Assembly (NCBI GenBank): GCA_943914475.1
Contig: CALUCE010000002.1
Coordinates: 124,001-188,000 of the forward strand
Source of the DNA: an uncultured Anaerococcus sp.
GTDB lineage: Bacteria; Bacillota; Clostridia; Tissierellales; Peptoniphilaceae
Length of the DNA stretch: 64,000 bases
Reading direction: 5' to 3'
A model generated the notes under the pieces. That model searched no databases. It worked only from the letters and a program-made list of their open reading frames with translations, and was not told the origin of the DNA. The position numbers were made by a program, and so were the translations under genes. Positions 1 to 7,862 of this stretch are shown here, in pieces (position 1 is the stretch's first letter; each line of letters begins with the position of its first letter).

Positions 1-299
1 TTAAAAATAAATTCACTATCCTTATCTAAATTGGCATAAAAACTTAAACTTATATTTGCATTATTTGAATGTATATCCTTTAATTCAATTAGTTTAATAG
101 GGAAATCTTCACCTACCAAGCTCAAATCTTCCAAAGAAACCGACTTTTCATCAGAATTATCAACGGCATAAGAAGTTCTAAAGTTCATGAAAATCATGAA
201 TCCGAACACCACAAAAAATAAAACTAACTTAAATAGAATATCTTTAATAGCTAGCTTTATTTCTTTATTACCTTGCTTTAAATTAGATATATTTTTCAT
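1..299 (-). CDS. Partial membrane or secreted protein, unknown function
   Basis: A leftward reading frame opens with ATG at 299 and stays open for 99 codons to the left edge, so the C-terminus is missing. The start follows an AGAAAGAGAG ribosome site. Residues 1-22 are polar and lysine-rich; about 23-45 form one hydrophobic helix (around FKLVLFFVVFGFMIFM) ending in SYA, which could be a signal peptide or membrane anchor; the rest is polar, acidic and presumably outside the cell. I do not recognise a family. It is divergent in content from the CRISPR locus and is separated from it by about 300 bases and a terminator. Confidence 0.55.
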   Translation of the reverse strand, partial: MKNISNLKQGNKEIKLAIKDILFKLVLFFVVFGFMIFMNFRTSYAVDNSDEKSVSLEDLSLVGEDFPIKLIELKDIHSNNANISLSFYANLDKDSEFIF

Positions 300-596
300 T
301 TTACTCTCTTTCTAATAGTAATTTAACACTAGATAAACCTCTCCACTTAAATAAGGAATACGTTTTACTATCTTCCGCAAAATTATTTAAAATGCCTCCT
401 TTCTAAACAAAATATATTCCAAAAATATTATAGCACCTATAAATATATTTATCTTTACCATAAAATGTTAATGAAATAAATTTTAAAAATATTTGTAATT
501 CATTTTGATATATGTATGAAGCTTAAAATATTCTATATGAGTACAAATAAATTTCTTTTAACTTATACTCCTATTTTGTTGTCTTAGCTTTGTATG
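300..596. other. Non-coding stretch upstream of the partial gene
   Basis: Very AT-rich. It holds the 5' region of the leftward gene ending at 299, with a TATAAT-like -10 at 427-432 on the minus strand and an isolated AGGAGG at 395-400 that has no convincing standard start codon behind it. Nothing else is recognisable up to the terminator at 597. Confidence 0.4.
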
Positions 597-632
597 AAAA
601 AAATAAAAAACTCCCTATACTTATGAGGGAAT
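597..632 (-). terminator. Rho-independent terminator of the CRISPR transcript
   Basis: Read leftward, a TCCCT/AGGGA stem with a nine-base loop is followed at once by a run of T (GTTTTTTATTTTTTT). It lies downstream of the CRISPR array on the same strand, which supports leftward transcription of the array. It may originally have served the coding remnant at 642-812. Confidence 0.7.
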
Positions 633-641
633 TACTTTAAC

Positions 642-812
642 TTATCCACCAGTTCTTACCATTCGATAATCAATACTATCAACAAAATAGCTACTAGCAC
701 CAGTAAAATACTTTCTTTTATTCCTTATCCAATCAAATTTAAATGTATTGGTTTGTTCCCCCGCTTGCGCGGATATAACAGTGGAAAGTCCAAGATTAAA
801 CTCTTTTTCCCA
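642..812 (-). pseudogene. Coding remnant fused to the terminal CRISPR repeat
   Basis: On the minus strand a frame is open from just after the TGA inside the second repeat (816-818) through the first spacer, through the degenerate terminal repeat, to a TAA at 642-644. The part after the repeat reads like real protein (NTFKFDWIRNKRKY, then SSYFVDSIDYRMVRTGG) with AT-rich codon use, and ends just before a terminator. Through the repeat the same frame reads VISAQAGEQT, which resembles a signal-peptidase site. No start codon is visible. This may be the 3' end of a small secreted-protein gene abutting the array, or chance. Confidence 0.35.
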
Positions 813-1206
813 GGATCACCCCCGCTTGCGCGGATATAACATTTGACTACTGTAGAAAGAAAGATTGATGAGAGGATCACCCCCGCTTGCGCGGATATAA
901 CCTAATAAACTTATTATATACAGAAGTAAACGTAGGATCACCCCCGCTTGCGCGGATATAACGCATTTTATTCCAATCTCTAGAGTTAAATAGTAGGATC
1001 ACCCCCGCTTGCGCGGATATAACTCTAAGTTTTATGGTTTTAAATTTAAAAACAAGGGATCACCCCCGCTTGCGCGGATATAACGGTAAGAGTTTTAAAT
1101 TTTGAAGATGACATCAGGGATCACCCCCGCTTGCGCGGATATAACACTATAAGTCATAAAACTTATACCCAGCCAATGGGATCACCCCCGCTTGCGCGGA
1201 TATAAC
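752..1206 (-). CRISPR. Type I-E CRISPR array, 8 repeats and 7 spacers
   Basis: Eight 28-bp repeats lie at 752-779, 813-840, 874-901, 935-962, 996-1023, 1057-1084, 1118-1145 and 1179-1206, separated by seven spacers of exactly 33 bp (period 61). Seven repeats are identical. The leftmost has six changed bases at its left end (752-757), as expected for the leader-distal repeat. On the minus strand the repeat starts GTTATATCCGCG, has a CCGC-GCAA-GCGG hairpin and ends GGTGATCC, the form of Gram-positive I-E repeats. The leader side is therefore the right end, only 23 bases from the cas2 stop. The spacers are AT-rich and I saw no match to the rest of this window by eye. Confidence 0.97.
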
Positions 1207-1229
1207 ACTAAAGGATCCCGTAAAAATAG

Positions 1230-2156
1230 CTATTCCTTGTTTAGATCTTCTAAAAATTTGTCCACTTTATTTGAAAGCTTATAAGTCAGTCTTGCATCTT
1301 CTAGAGCTCTGTGTGGTGGTTCTTCTTTTATATCGTATTCTTTTAGTACGTTTGATAGTTTATATGATGGTAGGAATTTCTTTTCTTTTTTTACATAGGT
1401 TAAAAGATCATATTTCTTATTTCTAAGTTGATCTTTGCCCATTTTTTTAATGGCTCTATTAATAAACATAATATCAAAATTTAGGTTATAACCTACAAGT
1501 GGATAATCTCCTATAAATTTTAGCAAGTCTTCTAGGGCATCTTCTAATTTTTTGCCTTTTTCTTTTAGCATTCTTTCATCTATTTTCGTTAACTTACTTA
1601 TTTCTTTAGGTATACTTTCACCTGTATTTATGAGGCTTTGAAAATACCCTATATTTCCTTGACTTATTTTGACCGCACCTATTTCTATTATTTTATTTTT
1701 TCTATAGTCTAAACCATCTGTTTCTAAGTCTATTACTACAAAGTTCTTTCTCTGTTCTCTTTGTTCACTACTTATACCTTGTTTAGTCTGAGAAAATTTA
1801 TGGGCTTTCCTAAATTTTGCTGCTTTACTGAAGCCTTTTTTATAGTCTTTTTCGTAAGTTAAATCTTGCTCTTTTCTTATAAGAACTAGGGGCAAGCCTT
1901 CATAGTCTATAGATTCTCTTTTGGTATTTATTGTCTCAAATTTATATCCAATTTCGTTTCTATAGGAATAGGAAATTGTTGCTTGCCCATCTCCCACGTT
2001 TTCTAAAATCCTATCCCATAATTTTTCTCTTACTTTTGTATTAAAATTTCCTACATAAACTCCTGTCGCTATCTCCTGCATCCACTTACTTAAGTCGCCT
2101 CTTAGGGAATTTGGGACATTTGTAAGGGTTATTACTATTAGAGGTATTTTAATCAC
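1230..2156 (-). CDS. cas2: CRISPR-associated Cas2 fused to a DnaQ-like (DEDDh) exonuclease
   Basis: Adaptation protein of the type I-E system. Counting from the GTG at 2156 it has 308 residues. The N-terminal ~95 residues are Cas2 of the I-E type (PLIVITLTNVPNSLRGDLSK). After a basic linker comes a DnaQ-fold DEDDh exonuclease: VVIDLETDG (D143, E145), NLNFDIMF (D228) and HRALEDARLTY (H282, D287). Such fusions are known, as in Streptococcus thermophilus, where the exonuclease trims prespacers. The GTG start overlaps the cas1 stop by 8 bases and gives the family N-terminus; upstream ATGs at 2177 and 2201 are possible but add foreign residues. The stop is 23 bases from the first CRISPR repeat. 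Confidence 0.93.
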   Translation of the reverse strand: MIKIPLIVITLTNVPNSLRGDLSKWMQEIATGVYVGNFNTKVREKLWDRILENVGDGQATISYSYRNEIGYKFETINTKRESIDYEGLPLVLIRKEQDLTYEKDYKKGFSKAAKFRKAHKFSQTKQGISSEQREQRKNFVVIDLETDGLDYRKNKIIEIGAVKISQGNIGYFQSLINTGESIPKEISKLTKIDERMLKEKGKKLEDALEDLLKFIGDYPLVGYNLNFDIMFINRAIKKMGKDQLRNKKYDLLTYVKKEKKFLPSYKLSNVLKEYDIKEEPPHRALEDARLTYKLSNKVDKFLEDLNKE

Positions 2157-3090
2157 CTTCTTCGTAAGATATGCCATAAGCTTTGGGACTTTCTTTATCA
2201 TCCCATAGATTTAAAACATCTAGGCTAATTTTTTGGTCATCTTCTATATCGAGTAAGTACTGCAGGTCTTTTACTATTCTTTGAGATAGTTTACCGTCTG
2301 CTATACAATCTCTCACTTTTAACCTAGTTATCCTTCCAATATCATCTGTCTTTTCGTATTCTGATGCTATCTTGAAGGATAGGGGTATTGTTATTTCGGC
2401 CTTATATAGGTCTGCTATATCGTAAACAAAGGATAGGTCATGGCCTGTATGGACAAATCCCAGTCCTGGTGATAGACCTAAGGCTACTATAACACTATAA
2501 ACAAGTCCATAGAGGGCCACATTTGATGCAGATAGTGCTTGATTTACTACGGTTCCTCCTTCAAAATCTTCCACATCATATTCTCTTTTGTCCCAAAAAA
2601 CATTGTATTCTTTGGAGTAAGTCCTATAAACTTTTCTAACCCTTGCTCCTTCTCTTCCTCTAAGTTGCTTCATGGTTAACTTGGAGACGTCTTCTCCTGG
2701 AAATCTCATAGCATACATTTTTCTTGCAACTTCTATCCTCGTCCTATTGTTAGAGACAAGCTTTGCTTGTTTTTCAAGAAATCTTGACGAATGTGACAAT
2801 GATCTGCCATGAGCATAGTGTCTTACTCCTCTTTCTCCAACCCAAACCATACTTGTGCCAGTATCTCCTATAAGCTCCACAGCCCTATGGCTTATATCTG
2901 TTCCAGGACCAAGGAGAAGGACTCCTATCATTGCTGCAGGTATCCTAACTGTTCCTCTTGAATCAAGAACTGTTATGGCAGAGTCCTTTCTCGAAATTTT
3001 CGCATGTTCTATATAAAGAAAGCTTGCTCTATCAGATATTCTAGGGAGCTCATTAAGTTCTGCCTTTTTTGCTCCTATATTCTTTTTCAT
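2149..3090 (-). CDS. cas1: CRISPR-associated endonuclease Cas1 (type I-E)
   Basis: Spacer integrase that works as a Cas1-Cas2 complex. It has 313 residues, normal for I-E Cas1. The metal-site residues align with those of E. coli Cas1: E147 in LRGREGARVR, H214 in GFVHTGHDL, and D224 and D227 in VYDIADLYK. The N-terminal beta domain (about 1-100) carries VLLLGPGTDISHRA and the helical domain follows. It starts directly after the cas6e stop codon and overlaps cas2 downstream, so it is translated as part of one operon. Confidence 0.96.
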   Translation of the reverse strand: MKKNIGAKKAELNELPRISDRASFLYIEHAKISRKDSAITVLDSRGTVRIPAAMIGVLLLGPGTDISHRAVELIGDTGTSMVWVGERGVRHYAHGRSLSHSSRFLEKQAKLVSNNRTRIEVARKMYAMRFPGEDVSKLTMKQLRGREGARVRKVYRTYSKEYNVFWDKREYDVEDFEGGTVVNQALSASNVALYGLVYSVIVALGLSPGLGFVHTGHDLSFVYDIADLYKAEITIPLSFKIASEYEKTDDIGRITRLKVRDCIADGKLSQRIVKDLQYLLDIEDDQKISLDVLNLWDDKESPKAYGISYEEGD

Positions 3091-3726
3091 TTATTCTTCC
3101 ACTTTTATTACTGTCATAAGCCCACAACCGTAGGCTTTTTTCTTTCCAAAACCTTGGGTTAGGGTTTTATAAAATAAGTCCTCATCAGAAACTTCCAAGA
3201 TACCCTCATAAGTTACCTTGTTTAAGTTTACTAGTCTTTTTCCATGTTTTTTTAGGGGTACAAAACTTTTTTCAACTATAGTGAAGTCATCAACTTCTAA
3301 AGAAAATCCATTCTTTTCACTTCTTTTTTTAAGAAAATCTTCTTGACCTTTTATACTAAGAACAGGATATACCCTGCCTCTGGATAAGCCTTCTTCTTTT
3401 CTAGAAACTATAGGATTTAAGGTTATTCGAAACCTCATTTTATCTCCCTTTTTTATGGTCGAAAGATATTTATCATAAGACTTAGTAGAAGCCGTATTTT
3501 CTACCCCATATTTTTCTAAGGCCACTATATCAGGCTTATCTTCACTTACTATCAGTAGATATTTGTTCCCCCTAAGCTTATCAATTCTCCAAAGTTTTCT
3601 TTTTCTTATCTTTCCTCTATCTTCTGGGAAGCTATCCTCAACCCAGGAATGATAGGCACCAAGATGACTTAATTCTCGCATTTTCCTTCTGTTGTTAAGA
3701 TCTATTTGAACTTGTGATATATACAT
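3091..3726 (-). CDS. cas6e: CRISPR pre-crRNA endoribonuclease Cas6e (CasE/Cse3)
   Basis: Cleaves the repeat hairpin of the pre-crRNA and stays bound as the head of Cascade. 211 residues, typical for Cas6e. The N-terminal motif ELSHLGAYHSWVEDSFP places Y25 and H26 where Cas6e proteins carry their catalytic Tyr/His pair. The C-terminus has the glycine-rich loop GFGKKKAYGCGLMTV. The gene sits between cas5 and cas1, with a 2-base gap upstream and no gap to cas1. Confidence 0.95.
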   Translation of the reverse strand: MYISQVQIDLNNRRKMRELSHLGAYHSWVEDSFPEDRGKIRKRKLWRIDKLRGNKYLLIVSEDKPDIVALEKYGVENTASTKSYDKYLSTIKKGDKMRFRITLNPIVSRKEEGLSRGRVYPVLSIKGQEDFLKKRSEKNGFSLEVDDFTIVEKSFVPLKKHGKRLVNLNKVTYEGILEVSDEDLFYKTLTQGFGKKKAYGCGLMTVIKVEE

Positions 3727-3728
3727 AC

Positions 3729-4454
3729 TTACTCCTTAACACTTCCAAAAATATCATGGTCTGTATCTTGGTCTTGACTTGTAGTGCTCTCTTTTTCTTT
3801 TTTCAAGTCTATTCTAACTTCCTGCCTATCCTTAAAAATTCTTTCCTTTTGTGAAAAAGAAAGGACTCTATCTCTTCTCATTTGTCTAGATAGTATAGAA
3901 TCTTGGTCTTCAATTAAATCTCCATCTGCAAATATGGATAAGGATATATTAGGATATCTATTTTTATACCAATTACATGCTAGCCAAGGATAAGTCTTTA
4001 GATTTTCTATAGGGCCAAGCTCATTTCTCTCTATAAAGAAGTCAGCATTTATAGGGACAGACCTTCTACCTAAAAATAATTGGAAGTAGGGATTTTTTAG
4101 ACCGTATTCTATTTTATCCATCATGCTTTCATCTTGAGATGATATTGCAAGAAGAAATATAGAATCTTCTAAATAATATCTATCTGTAAGGTAGACATTT
4201 TTCTCTTTATATTCATGACGCGCAATTTGAAAGTCTTTTGTAATCCCTCCTATTTGATCAGTTCTTACTGCAAAATCAAGCTTATTTAGTTCTTGAATTT
4301 CCTCGTCTTGATCTCTCCTATAGCCTAGGGCTGCAGCAAGCATTCCTATGACGGCTGATTTTGAAGGATGTGGATCTGTATGTCGGATATTAAAGTGAGA
4401 ATTTGTGCCCCAAGATTGCAAAGGAGAAGCAAATTTCAATAAAATCGTTGACAT
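3729..4454 (-). CDS. cas5e: CRISPR Cascade subunit Cas5e (CasD)
   Basis: Binds the 5' handle of the crRNA in Cascade. About 241 residues, with the family opening STILLKFASPLQSWG followed by RHTDPHPSKSAVIGMLAAALG, which is diagnostic of Cas5e. I chose the ATG at 4454 because a GGAG lies 6-9 bases before it; an ATG at 4466 inside the cas7 end adds four residues but has a poorer ribosome site. The C-terminus is acidic and low in complexity (TTSQDQDTDHD). Confidence 0.94.
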   Translation of the reverse strand: MSTILLKFASPLQSWGTNSHFNIRHTDPHPSKSAVIGMLAAALGYRRDQDEEIQELNKLDFAVRTDQIGGITKDFQIARHEYKEKNVYLTDRYYLEDSIFLLAISSQDESMMDKIEYGLKNPYFQLFLGRRSVPINADFFIERNELGPIENLKTYPWLACNWYKNRYPNISLSIFADGDLIEDQDSILSRQMRRDRVLSFSQKERIFKDRQEVRIDLKKEKESTTSQDQDTDHDIFGSVKE

Positions 4455-4455
4455 A

Positions 4456-5538
4456 TTATTCTCCATCTTCTGCTAAATTTTCTTCTACTTTTCCCCTAAA
4501 AACTTCTAAAAGTTGGTCTATACTTTCTTCCTCTTCAATTTCATCTGTAGCAAAGTCCAAATCTTCTGTAGAAACGAAGGCTGTAAAGACTGGTTTATCT
4601 ACAAATTTTTCTACCTTTTTGTATTCTTCAAAAAGATTTTTTATAGATTTATCTACATAACCTTCTGTTGACCTAATCGGTTTTTCAAAGGCACTTACCA
4701 AGTTTACTGGCCTATCTGATCTTAGTGTTAGCAAAACCATTTGTGGGATAGTTTGGTTGGCAAAGGTATTTACCTTACCTGTAGGAAGAGATTTAACAAA
4801 AGCTTCGATAAATAATTGCAAAGTATTTACTGTAGCCTCTCCGTCTTTTAGCTGCCTATAAAGTTCATGGACTGCAACATTGGCATAACGATAGAGGGTT
4901 GAAGAATTAAACTCAATAGTTCCAAGCATACCAGCTCCAGCATTGGATTCTTCTTCTGTTAAATCATCAACTGCAGTGTAGAAATCAAATTCTTGGTCAA
5001 TAGCATGGGTAGAAATAGCGTGAGCAACTTGGGATGAAGCATCTTCATTTAAGTTTGAATCATCTGCCACCATTCTTCCGAAAAGAGCTATGTCTATGGC
5101 AGGATTCTCTTTTAATATGCTTTTTAGCTCTTTCTTATCTGTCCCTTCCAAACTTGCTTTGGCTAGGTTTTCTGCCTGGGTATTTCCCATGAAAAATAAA
5201 GCCTTGGCCTTTTGCTTGGCAGTTTTAACTCCTGCATTATTTATTGTAGTTTCTGCCATTTTCATAGCTTCTTCATAAGTTTTAGATGAATCAAGCACCA
5301 TGATTTTTTTGGCTACATAGTCAACTATATCTAGACTTCTTACTCCCAAATTTGAAGCTTCAGTATGTTCTTTAAAATATTTTCTCATAGCTTTTTTCCA
5401 AGATTGGGATGAAACTCTAGCCCTTCTTACTCCTCCATATTGGGCAGTTTTTGGTGAACCTGTGTCATCTCTATTGATATTTGATGGTGGTAGGGTTTGG
5501 ATAATATGAACATCCATAAATAAGTTACTTTTCTTCAT
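4456..5538 (-). CDS. cas7e: CRISPR Cascade backbone subunit Cas7e (CasC)
   Basis: The six-copy backbone that coats the crRNA. 360 residues. The N-terminus FMDVHIIQTLPPSNINRDDTGSPK and the region YGGVRRARVSSQSWKKAMR are the strongest Cas7e signatures, and FNSSTLYRYANVAVHEL is the thumb-side motif. It overlaps cas11 by 14 bases upstream and ends just before cas5e, so translation is coupled. Nothing is missing relative to the family. Confidence 0.96.
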   Translation of the reverse strand: MKKSNLFMDVHIIQTLPPSNINRDDTGSPKTAQYGGVRRARVSSQSWKKAMRKYFKEHTEASNLGVRSLDIVDYVAKKIMVLDSSKTYEEAMKMAETTINNAGVKTAKQKAKALFFMGNTQAENLAKASLEGTDKKELKSILKENPAIDIALFGRMVADDSNLNEDASSQVAHAISTHAIDQEFDFYTAVDDLTEEESNAGAGMLGTIEFNSSTLYRYANVAVHELYRQLKDGEATVNTLQLFIEAFVKSLPTGKVNTFANQTIPQMVLLTLRSDRPVNLVSAFEKPIRSTEGYVDKSIKNLFEEYKKVEKFVDKPVFTAFVSTEDLDFATDEIEEEESIDQLLEVFRGKVEENLAEDGE

Positions 5539-6136
5539 TTGCTTCTCCTTCTTCTCTTTTCTTAAATCTGTAGTAGTTTCTTGACCATTTTAATCTAATA
5601 CTTTCTTGGTTACTCCATAAAAAGTCCCCCAAATCCGAAGCAAGCCTTGCATAATTGACCTTGGCTTGACCTTTTTTCTTTGACTTTAAAAGACTAATCA
5701 TCTGTCTTAAATAATGAACAAACTCTTCATAAGTTGAAGCAGTAATCATTGCATTAAATCTTCTATCAATGGATTTTGGATCTTCCACCTCCCTTAAAGC
5801 ACTTAAGGAATATCCCATATTCTCCCATTTATTTTCGCCTTCATCTAAAAGAACACTTTCGGATATGCCTTGTTGGTGGAGGGCATATAATTGTAAACTT
5901 GTTATAATTGCTTTTTCTCTAATATTAAATTCTGTTCCCTTACCTAAAAATTCTTCAGGCAAATTTTCAAAAATAAAGGCAAAAGCTTCCATATTATCTA
6001 CAAGTGGTTTGTTTACAGAGTTTCTTAGGTTGGCTAAAGTAGCTCTTTTTAAGGGTTCATTCTCCATTGTGTCTATTTTTTTCAATATCCTATAAGTTGC
6101 AGAATACACAGTCGTCTTCTTAACTTTTTCATCCAT
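5525..6136 (-). CDS. cas11: CRISPR Cascade small subunit Cas11/Cse2 (CasB)
   Basis: The small alpha-helical subunit that stabilises the R-loop in Cascade. 203 residues counted from the ATG at 6136, which follows GGAGAAG by four bases; an upstream in-frame ATG at 6181 lies inside cas8e and has no ribosome site. It is predicted to be all-helical, with ATLANLRNSVNKPLVDN near the N-terminus and a basic C-terminal part. It overlaps cas8e by 8 bases and cas7 by 14. Family assignment rests on position, size and these motifs. Confidence 0.92.
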   Translation of the reverse strand: MDEKVKKTTVYSATYRILKKIDTMENEPLKRATLANLRNSVNKPLVDNMEAFAFIFENLPEEFLGKGTEFNIREKAIITSLQLYALHQQGISESVLLDEGENKWENMGYSLSALREVEDPKSIDRRFNAMITASTYEEFVHYLRQMISLLKSKKKGQAKVNYARLASDLGDFLWSNQESIRLKWSRNYYRFKKREEGEANEEK

Positions 6137-7862
6137 TTTTCTTCTCCAATAAATCCAAATCTTTTTTGACCCTATATTCAAAGCGATTATAGGCTATAGC
6201 AACATTTAACAATTCCTTCTCTTCTCCTCCTTTATTATTTATTTTTACCTCTCTTCCCCTGTAGTCTCTTGGACTAGCAGCTTCTAAAATTTCTTCTGCC
6301 TCTTTTATTATTAAATCTTTTAGGATTTTTCTCCATTCAAAAATCTTATCGTCCTTATCATCCTCAAATTTAAGACTTGCTAGCCAATCCCTAAAGGGTC
6401 TATCAACTATAAAATAGGCTTGCTCTAAATTTTTGCTTACAAAGCTACTAGACTTATCATTCCTTATAAGGGCAAGATCCATTAAAAAATTCTTATACCA
6501 AAATCCTATTACTCTTTTAGTTTGTTCAATAGTAGAGTTAATGCTTGGAGTCCAAGAGTTTTTATCTATGTCTGTTAAAATAAATTGCTTAGTATTTAGC
6601 CCATCGCATATTTGGTCAGTAGGTCTCCAGGAAGTTGCATTTTTATCATCTTCCATGCTCACACTTTTCACCGTAAGATCATAATCCCCTATCTCACCCT
6701 TTATCTTTTCTAGCCATGACATTATTCCAGGCTTTTTATACCTATGTTCGGTATCTTCTGGGCTATTACTTACCAAAAGTCCAAAAGATCTCCACAGAGA
6801 CTGGTCTGGACTATGCTTTCTAGGAGTGAAGTAGTCCTTGTTTTTACCTTGTTTATTAAATCTCCAAATGGTCATTGGTTCTAAGTAATAAGATCTATGG
6901 TCCAAATCTGGCATTTTTACAGCATAGAGGAAGAATGGATCCTCTTCTTGGTAATTTACATCTATATTTATAGCTCTTGACCAGTTGGTATATAGTTCAC
7001 TTAAATTATCTGGATTTATAGTTCTAAAGGCCCTATCTATATTTTGGAGCCCACTATATTCCCAGCATGGCCTTTGGATATTATTTTTACCATCGTCAAT
7101 TTTATCCCTATCCAAAATCAAATTTAGCATTAGAGTTTCAAACAAGTTTGACCCTTGAAGATAAACTCCTCCCAAATCAAAAATCCAACCCTTGGACTTT
7201 TTGTAATCGCCTCTATTGAAGGTCGTCTTGTCCGAAAGTCCTGAGTAGCCCTGGAAGGTAATTATCCATCTTGCAATTTCATCATATGTTAACTTATCTT
7301 TGCTCTTATTTTTTGAGTATTTGGGAGAAAATAATGATGTTTTATTTTCACTTTCAGAAATTAGCCTGTTAACATTCTTTCCAAAAATCTTGCCAGCTTC
7401 TTTCTTATTAATCTTATCAGCAGATATATCTTCATAGACAACTTGATAAAATGGATATTTTTCATCAATAAGATAAAAATGATCCTTCCATTTTTCTAGA
7501 TAGCTTGTGACTATTGGAGGAAATTTGTCCATTTTCCATAGATCCTTCCAAGTTTCAAATAAACTGTCACTATATTCAAATATATCTTTTTCATCATCAA
7601 TAATATTTTTTTGGAGGAATTTTTCATCAAGTTGTATTTGAGGATAGACTTTACCATTTTCATCAAACCTAGAAAAGACTGTGTGAAGAACTGCCAATAA
7701 TACTCTCAATACTGCAAAATCTTGTGTTTCGGAATCTCCTGCAAGTCCCAAATACTTATGAGCATTTTCAAAAACTTCTATAAGCGAAACTTTCTCTGTT
7801 CTGCCTTTTTGATCACTTGTTACTGATATCCACTTTTCTTCTAATAAATTATATAAGCCCAC
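6129..7862 (-). CDS. cas8e: CRISPR Cascade large subunit Cas8e (CasA/Cse1)
   Basis: Recognises the PAM and recruits Cas3. 577 residues, slightly longer than E. coli CasA. The start is GTG at 7862, preceded by AAAGGAGG inside the end of cas3. The family opening NLLEEKWISVTSDQKGR is clear, as is AVLRVLLAVLHTVFSR. The central region contains SLFSPKYSKNKSKDKLTYDEIARW and YSGLSDKTTFNRGDY, typical of the CasA loop region. The stop overlaps the start of cas11. Confidence 0.95.
   Translation of the reverse strand: MGLYNLLEEKWISVTSDQKGRTEKVSLIEVFENAHKYLGLAGDSETQDFAVLRVLLAVLHTVFSRFDENGKVYPQIQLDEKFLQKNIIDDEKDIFEYSDSLFETWKDLWKMDKFPPIVTSYLEKWKDHFYLIDEKYPFYQVVYEDISADKINKKEAGKIFGKNVNRLISESENKTSLFSPKYSKNKSKDKLTYDEIARWIITFQGYSGLSDKTTFNRGDYKKSKGWIFDLGGVYLQGSNLFETLMLNLILDRDKIDDGKNNIQRPCWEYSGLQNIDRAFRTINPDNLSELYTNWSRAINIDVNYQEEDPFFLYAVKMPDLDHRSYYLEPMTIWRFNKQGKNKDYFTPRKHSPDQSLWRSFGLLVSNSPEDTEHRYKKPGIMSWLEKIKGEIGDYDLTVKSVSMEDDKNATSWRPTDQICDGLNTKQFILTDIDKNSWTPSINSTIEQTKRVIGFWYKNFLMDLALIRNDKSSSFVSKNLEQAYFIVDRPFRDWLASLKFEDDKDDKIFEWRKILKDLIIKEAEEILEAASPRDYRGREVKINNKGGEEKELLNVAIAYNRFEYRVKKDLDLLEKKNG

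Noticed and set aside
318..400. A 22-24 codon leader peptide behind the AGGAGG at 395-400
   Set aside because: No standard start codon at proper spacing in the best frame; the TTG alternative is 13 bases away and the product is not recognisable.
780..1178. Self-targeting spacers
   Set aside because: By eye no spacer matches the window; a genome-wide search is needed, so no claim is made.
752..1206. Rightward transcription of the array with a leader at its left side
   Set aside because: The degenerate repeat is at the left, the minus-strand repeat has the usual Gram-positive I-E form (GTT start, GGTGATCC end), and a leftward terminator follows the array.
2157..2201. Longer Cas2 N-terminus from the ATG at 2201 or 2177
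   Set aside because: The extra residues precede the first Cas2 strand, and the GTG at 2156 gives the family length of 308 residues.
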